Counted from the stretch's first letter, positions 7,735 to 16,444 are shown. The stretch: DNA of 64,000 nucleotides from Hymenobacter convexus (GCF_030580955.1 NZ_JAUQON010000003.1:186001-250000); one strand, 5' to 3'. The notes: a model not told the origin generated them from the sequence alone. Program-made: numbers and translations.

Positions 7735-8751
7735 ATGCCCTCCCGCCGCAAATTCCTGCAATCATCCGCCGCTGGCCTAGCTGGCCTGGCCGCTTCGCCC
7801 CTGGCGGCCGTGGCGCTGCCCGCCGCTCCGGTGGCCGGCAAGCCCGTCGTTATTTCCACCTGGGATGCGGGCGTGAACGCCAACAAGGGCGCCTGGAAAG
7901 TCATCGGCCCCGGCGGCTACGCCCTCGATGCCGTGGAGGCCGGCGTGATGGTGACCGAGTCGGAACAGGGCTGCTGCGTGGGCCTGGGCGGTAACCCCGA
8001 CCGCGACGGCATTGTGACGCTCGACGCCTGCATCATGGACGAAAAATTCAACTGCGGCGGCGTGGCCGGCCTGGAGCGCATCAAGCACCCCATCAGCGTG
8101 GCCCGGCGCGTGATGGAGCGCACCCCGCACGTGCTACTGGTGGGCGAAGGCGCCCAGCAGTTTGCCCTGGCCCAGGGCTTCCCACTGGAGCCCCAGCAGC
8201 TGAGCGCCGACGCGAAAAAGGCATATACCGAGTGGCTGAAAACCAGCAAGTATCAGCCCGTCGTCAACATCGAAAACTCGAAAAGCCACCCCACCGGCCC
8301 CGTGGGCGGCCCCCAAAACCACGACACCATTGCCATGCTGGCCCTTGATGCGCAAGGGCGCCTCAGCGGCAGCTGCACCACCAGCGGCATGGCCTTCAAG
8401 ATGCGCGGCCGGGTGGGCGACTCGCCCCTCATCGGCTCCGGCCTGTTTGTGGACCCGGCGGTGGGCGCCGCCGCCGCCACCGGCCAGGGCGAAGACGTGG
8501 TGCGCATTGCCGGCGCCCACACCGTGGTGGAGCTGATGCGCCAGGGCCGCACGCCTCAGCAGGCCTGCAAGGAGGCCATTGAGCGCATTGCGGCCATCAA
8601 AGGCGCGAAAGCAAAAGACATTCAGGTGGCTTTCATCGCCATCAGCAAAACCGGCCAGACCGGGGCTTATGCCCTGCAAAAGGGCTTCAACTTCACCGTG
8701 AGCACCACCGACACGCCGGTGCTGCGCGACAGCGAGTTTCTGCTGAAGTAA
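7735..8751 (+). CDS. Glycosylasparaginase / N4-(beta-N-acetylglucosaminyl)-L-asparaginase
   Basis: The protein has 338 residues from the ATG at 7735; an earlier frame start at 7666 would run through the family B repeat and is rejected. 'MPSRRKFLQSSAAGLAGLAA' is a twin-arginine export signal, so the enzyme probably acts in the periplasm. It is an N-terminal nucleophile hydrolase that cleaves itself between Asp197 and Thr198 in 'PQNHDTIAML', making Thr198 the nucleophile. 'GRVGDSPLIGSGLF' is the conserved substrate-pocket segment. The reaction splits the GlcNAc-Asn bond of N-linked glycan remnants. Its neighbours, a GlcNAc kinase-like gene and cutC, suggest use of GlcNAc from glycopeptides. Confidence 0.93.
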   Translation: MPSRRKFLQSSAAGLAGLAASPLAAVALPAAPVAGKPVVISTWDAGVNANKGAWKVIGPGGYALDAVEAGVMVTESEQGCCVGLGGNPDRDGIVTLDACIMDEKFNCGGVAGLERIKHPISVARRVMERTPHVLLVGEGAQQFALAQGFPLEPQQLSADAKKAYTEWLKTSKYQPVVNIENSKSHPTGPVGGPQNHDTIAMLALDAQGRLSGSCTTSGMAFKMRGRVGDSPLIGSGLFVDPAVGAAAATGQGEDVVRIAGAHTVVELMRQGRTPQQACKEAIERIAAIKGAKAKDIQVAFIAISKTGQTGAYALQKGFNFTVSTTDTPVLRDSEFLLK

Positions 8752-8760
8752 ACCAATCGC

Positions 8761-8864
8761 CTGTCATCCTGAGCGCAGCGAAGGACCTTATCATGCCTGA
8801 ACAGTTTGCAGTAATTCGGACGGTCCAAGCGTAATAAGGTCCTTCGCTGCGCTCAGGATGACAG
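8761..8864. repeat. Palindromic repeat, family B locus 2, perfect 30-base arms
   Basis: The left arm begins CTGTCATCCTGAGCGCAGCG at 8761 and ends at 8790; the right arm at 8835-8864 is its exact reverse complement. The 44-base centre is unrelated. It fills the gap between the asparaginase stop (8751) and the cutC start (8872) and could form a strong hairpin in the transcript. Confidence 0.9.
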
Positions 8865-8871
8865 CTATATA

Positions 8872-9585
8872 ATGAGTTCAATGCCCCTCACCCTCGAAAT
8901 CTGCGCCGCTTCCCTCCCCTCGGCCCTGGCGGCGCAGGCGGGCGGCGCGCACCGCATCGAGCTGTGCCAGAACCTGGAACAGGGCGGCATCACGCCCTCC
9001 TACGGCTTGATTCGGGAAACGCTGGCGCAGCTCAGCATCCCGGTATTTGTGCTGATTCGGCCCCGGACTGGCGGCTTTGTGTACTCGGCCGATGAGCTGG
9101 CCATCATGCGGGCCGATATTGAGGTGTGCCGCCAGCTGGGCGCGGCGGGCGTCGTGCTGGGCGCGCTCAATGCGGCCGGACGCGTGGATATGAACGTCTG
9201 CCGGGCGCTTATTGAGCGGGCAGGGCCGATGCAAGTCACCTTCCACCGCGCTTTCGATTCCTGCCCCGACCAGGACCAAGCGCTGGAAGACGTGGTGGCG
9301 CTGGGCTGCCAGCGCGTACTCACTTCGGGCGGGCAGGCCACCGCCGCGGCGGGCCAGGTGCAGCTGGCGGCACTCGTGGCCCAGGCGGCCGGGCGCATTA
9401 GCATTATGCCGGGCGCGGGCGTTTCGGCGGTCAATATCCGGGAGCTGGCCCGGCAGACGGGCGCGCGGGAGTTCCATACCAGCGCCAAGCGCCGGTGGCC
9501 GGCCAACCCAGCCGACGGCCTGTTTCAGACGGAACGTTTTGAAACCGATGCCGCTTTGGTGGCCGAGCTGGCGGGCCTGCTGTAG
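8872..9585 (+). CDS. cutC: CutC-family TIM-barrel protein
   Basis: The 237-residue protein has the CutC signature: 'LEICAASLPSALAAQAGGA', 'RIELCQNLEQGGITPS', 'VLIRPRTGGFVYSADEL', 'VTFHRAFD' and 'RVLTSGGQATAAAG'. The family was named for copper tolerance in E. coli, but its TIM-barrel fold and conserved polar pocket point to an enzyme, and the copper role is disputed. Proximity to glycosylasparaginase and a GlcNAc kinase-like gene favours a carbohydrate-related role here (inference). ATG at 8872 or 8881 are both possible. The TAG stop (9583-9585) is supplied by the first bases of a family A repeat, so the C-terminus was set by that element. Confidence 0.92.
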   Translation: MSSMPLTLEICAASLPSALAAQAGGAHRIELCQNLEQGGITPSYGLIRETLAQLSIPVFVLIRPRTGGFVYSADELAIMRADIEVCRQLGAAGVVLGALNAAGRVDMNVCRALIERAGPMQVTFHRAFDSCPDQDQALEDVVALGCQRVLTSGGQATAAAGQVQLAALVAQAAGRISIMPGAGVSAVNIRELARQTGAREFHTSAKRRWPANPADGLFQTERFETDAALVAELAGLL

Positions 9586-9642
9586 CGCGGACTTTTAGTC
9601 CGCGAATCGGTTGTTCGCTCGCGGACTGAAAGTCCGCGCTAC
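9582..9642. repeat. Palindromic repeat, family A locus 1
   Basis: GTAGCGCGGACTTTTAGTCC... at 9582 is answered by ...GGACTGAAAGTCCGCGCTAC ending at 9642, around a 15-base centre. Each arm itself holds the smaller palindrome CGGACTTTTAGTCCG. The cutC stop codon is inside the left arm. Confidence 0.92.
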
Positions 9643-9649
9643 GGGTTCT

Positions 9650-9657
9650 TACCTTTG
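9650..9657 (+). promoter_or_regulatory. -7 box of the double Ddl gene
   Basis: TACCTTTG is an exact match to TAnnTTTG. It ends 8 bases before the ATG at 9666, so the transcript would start at or next to the start codon. The position of the upstream TTTG is taken by the right arm of the family A repeat and shows no match. Confidence 0.6.
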
Positions 9658-9665
9658 CGACACTT

Positions 9666-12365
9666 ATGAAAATCGGCATTTTTTTCGGAGGCACTTCGCG
9701 TGAGCGGGAAATTTCGTTCGCGGGCGGCCGCACCGTCTTTGATAACCTGGACAAGGCGCTGTTTCAGCCCGTGCCCATCTTCGTGGACAGCCTGGGGCAG
9801 TTCATTCTGCTCGACTGGCAGTTCATCTATAAAGGCACCATTCGGGATTTCTACCCGCCGGTGAGCTCGCAGCCGCCGTCGCTGCACCATTTGCAGGTGT
9901 ATATCGAAAGCCTGGGCGAGCTCAGCCACGACGAGCGGTTTGAGGCCATTGCCAAGGTGGGCCGCGAGGTGAAAGCCCAGGAACTGCCTCTGCTGATGGA
10001 TTTTGCCTTTCTGGCCCTGCACGGGCCGGGCGGCGAGGACGGCGCCATTCAGGGCCTGCTGGAGTGGCTGGGCATTCCGTACTCCGGCTCGGGCATTCTG
10101 CCGTCGGCGTTTGGCATCGATAAAATCGCGCAGAAAAACCTGCTGCACGCCTTAGGCCGGCCCACGCCCGATTTCCGCGTCATCAAGGCCGAGGAATGGG
10201 ACACGACGGACCACGCCGCCACCCTCGCCTACCTGGTGCGCGAACTGGGCCTGCCGCTGGTGCTGAAGGCCCCGCGCCAGGGCAGCAGCATTGGCGTGAG
10301 CATTTTGAAAACCGACGACTTGGCCAAGTTTGAGGCCGCCATCGACAAAAGCCTGTTCCGCAAAACCGTGACCCGCGCCGACTGGCAGCGCCTCGGCGAG
10401 CAGGACCGCATTGCCTGGGTGCAGCACCTGACGGATATCCGCGAAGGCATTGGCCTGCCGGTTGTCATGAATGACGAAATCGCGCCCATCTATCATCCCG
10501 AATCCCTGCTTTTCGCGCTGACCGAAGCGCTGGAAACCGCCGAGGAAGTGCGCCTGACCAACATCGACGGCGAAACCCAGGTGCTGGTGGAGAGCTTCGT
10601 AGCCGGCCGCGAGTTCAGCTGCATCGTTGTTGAAGACCCCAACGGCCTGCCGCTGGCTTTGCCTCCCACCGAGATTGTGAAAGGCGAGGAGATGTTCGAC
10701 TACCGCTCGAAGTACCTGCCCGGGCTAGCCCGCAAAATCACGCCCATCGACTTACCCGAGGAGAAAATCCAGGAAATCCGGGAGGCCTGCGAGGAGATGT
10801 TCCGCACCTTCGGCTTCCAGGTGTATGCGCGTTTGGATGGCTTCGTGGGGCACGATGGCCGGCTGTTTTTGAATGACCCGAACACCACGTCGGGCATGCT
10901 GCCGGCCTCGTTCTTCTTCCACCAAGCCGCCGAAATCGGCCTGAACCCGTCGCAGTTTCTCACCTATTTGATTCGCACCTCGCTGGCGGCGCGGCGCCGC
11001 GCCGGCCTGCGCCCCGTGAAGCTGGCGCAGCTGCTCAATCAGCTCGACACCGCCGTGGCCGGCCGCCAGCACGAGGCCACTGAGCGCATCCGCGTGGCTG
11101 TGATAATGGGTGGCTACTCGTCGGAGCGGCACATTTCGGTGGAAAGCGGGCGCAACATTTACGAAAAGCTCAGCTCCTCGGCCAAGTATGCGCCGGTGCC
11201 GGTGTTCCTCACGGGTTCCAGCGCCGAGCACAAACTTTACGTGCTGCCCGTGAACGTGATGCTGAAGGACAACGCCGACGACATCCGCGAGAAGATTGAG
11301 CACGCCGAGGCCGGCGAGGCGCCGCACCCCATTCTGGAGCGCATCCGGCGCGAGGCCAGCACCATCACCAGCACCTACGCGGGGCAGGCGCTGGCCCAGC
11401 CGCGCCGCATCTCGTTTGAGGAGCTGGCCCAGCTGGCTGATGAGGTTTTCATTGCCCTGCACGGCCGGCCCGGCGAGGACGGCGCCTTGCAGCAGGAACT
11501 GGAACGCTTCAACCTGCCCTACAACGGCTCGGGCGTGGCCAGCAGCAGCGTCACCATCAACAAGTTCGAAACCAACAAGCGCCTGCGCGAAGCCGGCCTG
11601 CTGGTGGCCGAGCACCGTATGGCCAACAAGCTGGAATGGCAGGCCGACGCCGAAAGCTTCTACCGCAGCCTCGAAACGCAGTTCCCTTACCCCTTCATCG
11701 CCAAGCCCGCCGACGACGGCTGCTCCTCGGCGGTGAAGAAAATCAAGAACCGCGCGGAGTTGGAAGCCTTCAGCCAGCTCATTTTCCGCACCGAAGAAGA
11801 CCTCATGCCCGGCCCGGCCGAGGTGCTGCACCTGGGTTTCAAGGAAGAATTCCCGCGCAAGGATGCTTTCCTGGTCGAAACCCTCATCAGCCGCGACGGC
11901 GCCGCCCACTTCCTGGAAGTGACCGGCGGCCTGCTCACGTCTTACGACGAGGACGGCCTGCTCGACATCGAGGTGTTTGAAGCCAGCGAGGCCCTGGCCA
12001 CCGGCGAGGTGCTGAGCCTGGAAGAGAAGTTCCTGGCCGGCGAAGGCCAGAACATCACCCCCGCCCGCTACGACGTGGACCCCGCCGAGCGCCAGCGCAT
12101 CTCCAACGAGGTGAAGGCCGTGCTGCGCCGCGTGGCCGAAGTGCTCGATATTCAGGGCTATGCGCGCATCGATGCTTTCGTGCGGGTGCGGCAGGAGGGC
12201 GAAGTGGAGGTGCTTATCATCGAGGTAAATTCGCTGCCGGGCATGACGCCGGCTACCTGCATCTTCCACCAGACGGCGCTGGCCGGCTACACGCCCTACG
12301 AGTTTATCGACCGGATTCTGGAGTTCGGCAAGGCACGCACCGCCAAGGCTGCAGCGGCCAACTAG
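9666..12365 (+). CDS. Tandem (double) D-alanine-D-alanine ligase-family ATP-grasp protein
   Basis: The protein has 899 residues, about three times a normal Ddl (~300-350), because two complete Ddl-like units are fused. Unit 1 (about 1-430) has 'IFFGGTSREREISFAGG', 'LHGPGGEDGAIQGLLEW', 'VLKAPRQGSSIGVSI' and 'LNDPNTTSGMLPASF'. Unit 2 (about 470-899) has 'IMGGYSSERHISVESG', 'LHGRPGEDGALQQELERF', 'IAKPADDGCSSAVKKI' and 'IEVNSLPGMTPATCIF'. Metal and ATP ligands appear present in both, with unit 2 closer to canonical Ddl. It should join two D-Ala for peptidoglycan, or one unit may have another specificity. A PASTA gene follows, consistent with cell-wall work. Confidence 0.88.
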   Translation: MKIGIFFGGTSREREISFAGGRTVFDNLDKALFQPVPIFVDSLGQFILLDWQFIYKGTIRDFYPPVSSQPPSLHHLQVYIESLGELSHDERFEAIAKVGREVKAQELPLLMDFAFLALHGPGGEDGAIQGLLEWLGIPYSGSGILPSAFGIDKIAQKNLLHALGRPTPDFRVIKAEEWDTTDHAATLAYLVRELGLPLVLKAPRQGSSIGVSILKTDDLAKFEAAIDKSLFRKTVTRADWQRLGEQDRIAWVQHLTDIREGIGLPVVMNDEIAPIYHPESLLFALTEALETAEEVRLTNIDGETQVLVESFVAGREFSCIVVEDPNGLPLALPPTEIVKGEEMFDYRSKYLPGLARKITPIDLPEEKIQEIREACEEMFRTFGFQVYARLDGFVGHDGRLFLNDPNTTSGMLPASFFFHQAAEIGLNPSQFLTYLIRTSLAARRRAGLRPVKLAQLLNQLDTAVAGRQHEATERIRVAVIMGGYSSERHISVESGRNIYEKLSSSAKYAPVPVFLTGSSAEHKLYVLPVNVMLKDNADDIREKIEHAEAGEAPHPILERIRREASTITSTYAGQALAQPRRISFEELAQLADEVFIALHGRPGEDGALQQELERFNLPYNGSGVASSSVTINKFETNKRLREAGLLVAEHRMANKLEWQADAESFYRSLETQFPYPFIAKPADDGCSSAVKKIKNRAELEAFSQLIFRTEEDLMPGPAEVLHLGFKEEFPRKDAFLVETLISRDGAAHFLEVTGGLLTSYDEDGLLDIEVFEASEALATGEVLSLEEKFLAGEGQNITPARYDVDPAERQRISNEVKAVLRRVAEVLDIQGYARIDAFVRVRQEGEVEVLIIEVNSLPGMTPATCIFHQTALAGYTPYEFIDRILEFGKARTAKAAAAN

Positions 12366-12377
12366 AACGTCGTCATT

Positions 12378-12482
12378 GAACGTCATGCAGAGCGTAGCGA
12401 AGCATCTCGCTGGCCACAGTAATTCATTCGGTTGGGTTAGTTGTGGCCGACGAGCTGCTGTGCTACGCTCTGCATGACGTTC
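12378..12482. repeat. Palindromic repeat, family B locus 3
   Basis: GAACGTCATGCAGAGCGTAG at 12378 is mirrored by CTACGCTCTGCATGACGTTC ending at 12482; the centre is about 60 bases and unrelated. It occupies most of the gap between the double Ddl and PASTA genes. The last bases TTCTTTGG may double as an upstream promoter element of the next gene. Confidence 0.85.
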
Positions 12483-12516
12483 TTTGGGTTAAAATCAATA
12501 GCATATTCGTTACCGC

Positions 12517-13278
12517 ATGTCGTTTTTCTCTTCTGATTCCCCGCTCGATGTCGTGAAGCACTTGGTGCTCATTGCCATTGTGGGCATCTTGCTGGTGCTG
12601 GGCTTTTTCTACGTGTACCTGCCCATGAGCACGCACCACGGCGAAACTATCACCGTACCCAAGGTGACGGGCATGAACGTGGCCGACCTGGAAAACTACC
12701 TCGACGAGCGCAACCTGGCCTACTTCGTCGACGACTCCAGCTACAACCCCAGCGTGCGGCCCTTCACCGTGCTGGTGCAGGACCCCGCGCCGGGCGAAAA
12801 GGTGAAGGAAGGCCGCAAAATCTACGTGCAGGTGAGCATGAAAAACCCGCCCGTCATCAAGATGCCCAAGCTAATCGGCAACTCCTCCAAAGCGGCTACC
12901 CTCATCCTGAAAAGCTACGACCTCGTGGTGGGCCAGATTCAACTAGTGCCCGACTTGGCCACCGGGCAGGTGCTGAAGCAGCTGGTGAACGGCAAGGAAA
13001 TCGCCGCGGGCGCGCCCATCACCAAGGGCGCAACCGTGGACTTAGTAGTGGGCGACGGCCAGGGCAACCAGACGTTTGCCGTGCCCAACCTCATCAACAT
13101 GCCCCAGGACGAAGCGCTGCTGTTGCTCTCCGGCCAGGGCCTGCAAAAAGGCGAAGTGTTTGAGCAGCCCGCCGAAGAAGGCCAGACGGCCGGCACGGTG
13201 GTGCGCCAGCGCCCCGTGGCCGGCCCCGATGCCACCATCCGCACCGGCCAGCTGGTCGATATCTGGGTGGCGAAATAG
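12517..13278 (+). CDS. Membrane-anchored protein with three PASTA domains
   Basis: The 253-residue protein has a short cytoplasmic start, one membrane helix at about residues 15-37 ('LVLIAIVGILLVLGFFYVYL') and three PASTA domains outside the membrane (about 44-110, 112-178, 184-252), with repeated 'VPKVTGM', 'MPKLIGNSSKAA' and 'VPNLINMPQDEA' starts. PASTA domains bind uncross-linked peptidoglycan or muropeptides. Here they are not joined to a kinase or a penicillin-binding protein. The position after a Ddl gene is consistent with a wall-sensing or scaffold role. The next gene begins 63 bases downstream on the same strand. Confidence 0.93.
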   Translation: MSFFSSDSPLDVVKHLVLIAIVGILLVLGFFYVYLPMSTHHGETITVPKVTGMNVADLENYLDERNLAYFVDDSSYNPSVRPFTVLVQDPAPGEKVKEGRKIYVQVSMKNPPVIKMPKLIGNSSKAATLILKSYDLVVGQIQLVPDLATGQVLKQLVNGKEIAAGAPITKGATVDLVVGDGQGNQTFAVPNLINMPQDEALLLLSGQGLQKGEVFEQPAEEGQTAGTVVRQRPVAGPDATIRTGQLVDIWVAK

Positions 13279-13341
13279 TTGTTCGTCACGCACTTTTTCC
13301 AGGCGCTCGGGCGTTGGGCCTTCAACTTTCCTCTCCACCGC

Positions 13342-15285
13342 ATGATGACACGATTCCGCACGTATTGCCGTCTTCTACTCCCGGCGCTGCTCCTGGCCAC
13401 CGGCGCCGCCCGGGCCCAGGTCATGCTGCCCTCCGGCCCGCTCCCCAGCGACCCCAGCCGGGCAGCTTACAGCCTGAAAATCGACCGGGCGGCGCAGCAG
13501 CGCACCACGGCGTTGTCATTGCCTTTTTTCGATGATTTCACCACGCCGCTCGAAGGCGCGCCCGACGTGCGGCGGTGGGCGCCCACGGGCGGCGCCTTCG
13601 TAAGCAACCGCCTAGCCCTGGCGCCCCTCACCCGCGGCGCGGCTACCCTGGACGGCATCAAGGCTAACGGCCAGAGCTACAGCAGCGGCACCGGCGTGGC
13701 CTACGGCCCCATCGATTCGCTGAAATCGCAGCCCATCGACCTGAGCGGCCTCACCCCCGCCGACCAGGTGTACCTGAGCTTTGCCTGGCAGGCCGGCAGC
13801 ATCATTGGCACGCCCAACCTCAACTCCACTACCAGCACGGTGAAGCTGGAGCTGTACCTGAAAACCAGCGCCAATACCTGGGTGCGGGCCTGGTTCTACA
13901 ACAGCCAGCGGGCGCGCACCGGCTTCCGCCAGCAGGTCATCGACCTCAACCAGGCCCAGTACCTGCACGGCGATTTCCAGTTTATGCTGGTGGCCAGCGG
14001 CAACACCTCCGACAACCTCGACAACTGGGGCGTAGACTATGTGCTGCTGGACCGCGGCCGCAGCCGCGGCCTGGCCGATACCACGTTTGTGGACGTGGCC
14101 ACCGGCGCCGGCCTGGTGGGCAGCAGCCCATCGGGCGGGTTGCGCAGCCCCTTGCGGCGCTACACGGCCATGCCGGTGTGGCAGTTCAATGCCGCGCCCA
14201 CCAGCGAGTTGAGCACGAATCTGGGCGTAAACCTGACCAACCTCGAGCTGCCCACCCCGCCCCTGCCCCGCCCCATCGACGTGACCGGCACCGTGCGCAA
14301 CCTGACCACCAACACCCCGCTGGGCACCTGGCTGCAAGCCTCGCGCCTCATCAACCCCAACGTGCGCAATTCGCCGCAAGTCGGGTCGGCGGCCACGGTG
14401 GCGGTGCCCACCACGGCCACGGCCAAACGCCTGCGCTACAATTTAGTTATCAATACCAACGGCCTGGAAATGCCGCGGGCCGTGCCCAATGACACCATTT
14501 CGCGCGATGTGGAGCTGAATAACTACTTCGCCTACGACGACGGCACGGCGGAAGCGTACACGCAGATAATTGCCCGGTCCACCGGCCAGGCGGAGGTCCT
14601 GGCTTACCGCATCAACCTGAACCAGCCCGACCACGTGGGCGGCCTGCGCCTCTACCCGGTCTATACCCCAGCCGATGTCAACGTGCGCCCCGTCACCATC
14701 AGCGTGTGGAGCGACGACTCGGGCCATCCCGGCGCGACGCCCGTTGCCACCAAAACGGCCAGCCTGCCCGGCACCGGCCCGCTGCCGGGTGGCCTGCCCT
14801 ACTACGAAATCACCTTCGACCAGCCGGTCCCTGTGTCGGGCGTTTTCTACGTGGGCTTTTCGCAGCCTTCCACGGGCCGGTTCCTGAGCTACGGCAAAGA
14901 CTTAAATAACTACTTCCCGCCCGGCTACCTCTGGAACCGCAGCTACGTGGGCGTCTGGGATTCTATTCGCTTTGTGGGCCCGCGCGGCGCCCTAATGATG
15001 CGCCCAGTGATGACCAATAACGTGACCACGGCCACCGCCTCGGCCCGCGAAGCCGCCGCCTACAGCCTCTACCCCAACCCCACCCACGGCACCGTGCGCG
15101 TAGAGGGCCCCGCTTTCGCCCGCGCCACCTTGCTCGATGCCCTGGGCCGCACCGTGTGGGAGCAGCCTGCCGCGCAGGCCGGCCAGGCCACGCTGCCGCT
15201 GCCCACGCTGCCGCCGGGCGTCTACACCGTCCGCCTCACGCTGGCCGATGGCCGCACCGTAGGCCGCCGGCTGATGCTGGAATAG
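13342..15285 (+). CDS. Secreted protein with T9SS type A sorting domain
   Basis: Started at the ATG at 13342, the protein has 647 residues; a TTG at 13279 touches the previous stop and would put 21 residues before the signal peptide. Residues 1-26 form the signal ('LLLPALLLATGAARA'). The body resembles PorU-style cargo with beta-sandwich segments ('FFDDFTTPLEGAPDVRRWAP', 'LSFAWQAGSI', 'DNWGVDYVLLDRG'). The last about 75 residues ('YSLYPNPTHGTVRVEGPAFA' to 'LPPGVYTVRLTLADG') are a type A sorting domain that directs export through the type IX system and surface attachment. No enzymatic motif is seen. It may be transcribed with the PASTA gene. Confidence 0.9.
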   Translation: MMTRFRTYCRLLLPALLLATGAARAQVMLPSGPLPSDPSRAAYSLKIDRAAQQRTTALSLPFFDDFTTPLEGAPDVRRWAPTGGAFVSNRLALAPLTRGAATLDGIKANGQSYSSGTGVAYGPIDSLKSQPIDLSGLTPADQVYLSFAWQAGSIIGTPNLNSTTSTVKLELYLKTSANTWVRAWFYNSQRARTGFRQQVIDLNQAQYLHGDFQFMLVASGNTSDNLDNWGVDYVLLDRGRSRGLADTTFVDVATGAGLVGSSPSGGLRSPLRRYTAMPVWQFNAAPTSELSTNLGVNLTNLELPTPPLPRPIDVTGTVRNLTTNTPLGTWLQASRLINPNVRNSPQVGSAATVAVPTTATAKRLRYNLVINTNGLEMPRAVPNDTISRDVELNNYFAYDDGTAEAYTQIIARSTGQAEVLAYRINLNQPDHVGGLRLYPVYTPADVNVRPVTISVWSDDSGHPGATPVATKTASLPGTGPLPGGLPYYEITFDQPVPVSGVFYVGFSQPSTGRFLSYGKDLNNYFPPGYLWNRSYVGVWDSIRFVGPRGALMMRPVMTNNVTTATASAREAAAYSLYPNPTHGTVRVEGPAFARATLLDALGRTVWEQPAAQAGQATLPLPTLPPGVYTVRLTLADGRTVGRRLMLE

Positions 15286-15304
15286 GATTGGGAAATCAAC
15301 AGAA

Positions 15305-15342
15305 TAAAAAGGCCCGCCAGAACTATCTGGCGGGCCTTTTTA
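15305..15342. terminator. Hairpin terminator after the T9SS cargo gene
   Basis: AAAAAGGCCCGCCAG and CTGGCGGGCCTTTTT form a 15-base stem with a short AACTAT loop and T runs on both sides, so it can work in both directions, between convergent genes ending at 15285 and 15463. Confidence 0.88.
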
Positions 15343-15357
15343 ATGCGCTCCAGACCT

Positions 15358-15449
15358 TCATGCCGAGCGCAGTTGAAGCATCTCTACCGCTTCGTTGTTC
15401 CGATTGGATTAGTTGCGCTTTAGAAATGCTTCGACTGCGCTCAGCATGA
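15358..15449. repeat. Palindromic repeat, family B locus 4
   Basis: TCATGCCGAGCGCAGTTGAA (continuing GCATC) at 15358 is mirrored by ATGCTTCGACTGCGCTCAGC ending ATGA at 15449. This is the GCCGAGCGCAG/CTGCGCTCAGC subtype also seen near 20521 and 55386. It lies between the terminator and the end of the fasciclin gene. Confidence 0.82.
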
Positions 15450-15462
15450 CGTTCAGGATGGC

Positions 15463-16206
15463 TTACTTGGTCGGCATCAGCACCGTGTCAATGACGTGCG
15501 TGACGCCGTTGCTCGAAATGACATCGGGGATGGTGACGCGGGCCATGCCGCCTTTGGCGTCTTTAATCATTACACCGTTGCCGTTTTTCATTACCGTCAG
15601 GGTTTCGCCTTCCACAGTGGTAAGCGTCTGGCCGGGGGTGAGGTTGCCGGCAGTATAGCGGCCGGGCACCACGTGGTAGGTGAGAATGGAGGTGAGTTTG
15701 GGCTTCATTTCCGGCGTCAGCAGCGAGTTCACGGTGCCGGCGGGCAGCTTATCGAAGGCCGCGTTGGTGGGCGCAAATACGGTGAAGGGGCCGGTGCTTT
15801 TCAGCGTTTCAACCAAGCCGGCGGCTTTCACGGCGGCTACCAGGGTGGTGTGGTCGGCGCTGCCCACGGCATTGTCCACGATGTCCTTGTCGGGCGTCAT
15901 CATGGCACCGCCTACCATCACGCCGCCCGTGGTGGTGCTCATGCTGTTCGTGGTTGTGGTGGTGGAGGTGCTCATGGCTTCGCCCTTGCGGGGCATGGTC
16001 TTAGCCTTCATCTTGTCGCCGGCGTCCGACTTGCCTTTCACCTTCATTTTGCCATCGTCGGCCATCTTGGTTTTGGTAGTCATGCCGTCGGCCTTGGTTT
16101 TGGTCTTGTCGGCGTCCGACTTGGTCTTCATGTCATCCTGGGCATAAGCCGGGGTGGCTAGGGCTGCCAGCAGGGCAGCGGCGGCGAAGAGTGGTTTCGT
16201 GTTCAT
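15463..16206 (-). CDS. Secreted fasciclin (FAS1) domain protein
   Basis: The 247-residue protein has a signal peptide (1-22, 'LFAAAALLAALATPAYA'), a low-complexity stretch of Lys, Asp, Thr, Met and Ser (about 23-100, runs such as 'KTKTKADGMTTKTKMADDGK'), and one FAS1 domain (about 105-245). The FAS1 H1 and H2 signatures are clear: 'GPFTVFAPTNAAFDKLPAGT' and 'ITYHVVPG'-like 'ILTYHVVPGRYT'. FAS1 proteins take part in adhesion or matrix contacts. The charged linker may hold the domain away from the cell or bind anions. Monocistronic and convergent with the T9SS cargo gene. Confidence 0.93.
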   Translation of the reverse strand: MNTKPLFAAAALLAALATPAYAQDDMKTKSDADKTKTKADGMTTKTKMADDGKMKVKGKSDAGDKMKAKTMPRKGEAMSTSTTTTTNSMSTTTGGVMVGGAMMTPDKDIVDNAVGSADHTTLVAAVKAAGLVETLKSTGPFTVFAPTNAAFDKLPAGTVNSLLTPEMKPKLTSILTYHVVPGRYTAGNLTPGQTLTTVEGETLTVMKNGNGVMIKDAKGGMARVTIPDVISSNGVTHVIDTVLMPTK

Positions 16207-16331
16207 AAGGTGTGGGAATGAGGGTGAGAGATGGGCAATACCTATCCATACGAATGAATAGAAACATTAGGTTCTTTTCCCTTTCCGCGGGCCACCTCTG
16301 AAAATTATGCCTTCCAACGCCCGCTTAAAAG

Positions 16332-16370
16332 CAAAAAGCCCCGTCTCCAATTTGGAAACGGGGCTTTTTA
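16332..16370 (-). terminator. Terminator of the tRNA-Arg gene
   Basis: AAAAAGCCCCGTCTCCAA and TTTGGAAACGGGGCTTTTT form a stem (with one bulged pair) directly 3' of the tRNA on the minus strand, with a U-rich end. Confidence 0.8.
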
Positions 16371-16372
16371 TG

Positions 16373-16444
16373 TGGTCATGTTAGGAATCGAACCTAAATC
16401 AAGAGCTTCGGAAACTCTCATACTATCCGTTGTACGACATGACC
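16373..16444 (-). tRNA. tRNA-Arg (anticodon CCG)
   Basis: The minus strand folds into a full cloverleaf of 72 bases. The acceptor GGTCATG pairs with CATGACC, with discriminator A; the D stem is GTAC/GTAT; the anticodon stem AGAGT/GCTCT encloses the loop TTCCGAA with anticodon CCG; the T arm is TTAGG-TTCGATT-CCTAA. The 3' CCA is not encoded (the next bases are not CA). It reads CGG arginine codons. A perfect promoter is found upstream and a terminator downstream, so it is a single-gene unit. Confidence 0.95.

Noticed and set aside
10752..12386. A 544-residue minus-strand frame opposite the double Ddl gene
   Set aside because: Composition bias and total overlap with a well-supported gene; no start signal or domain.
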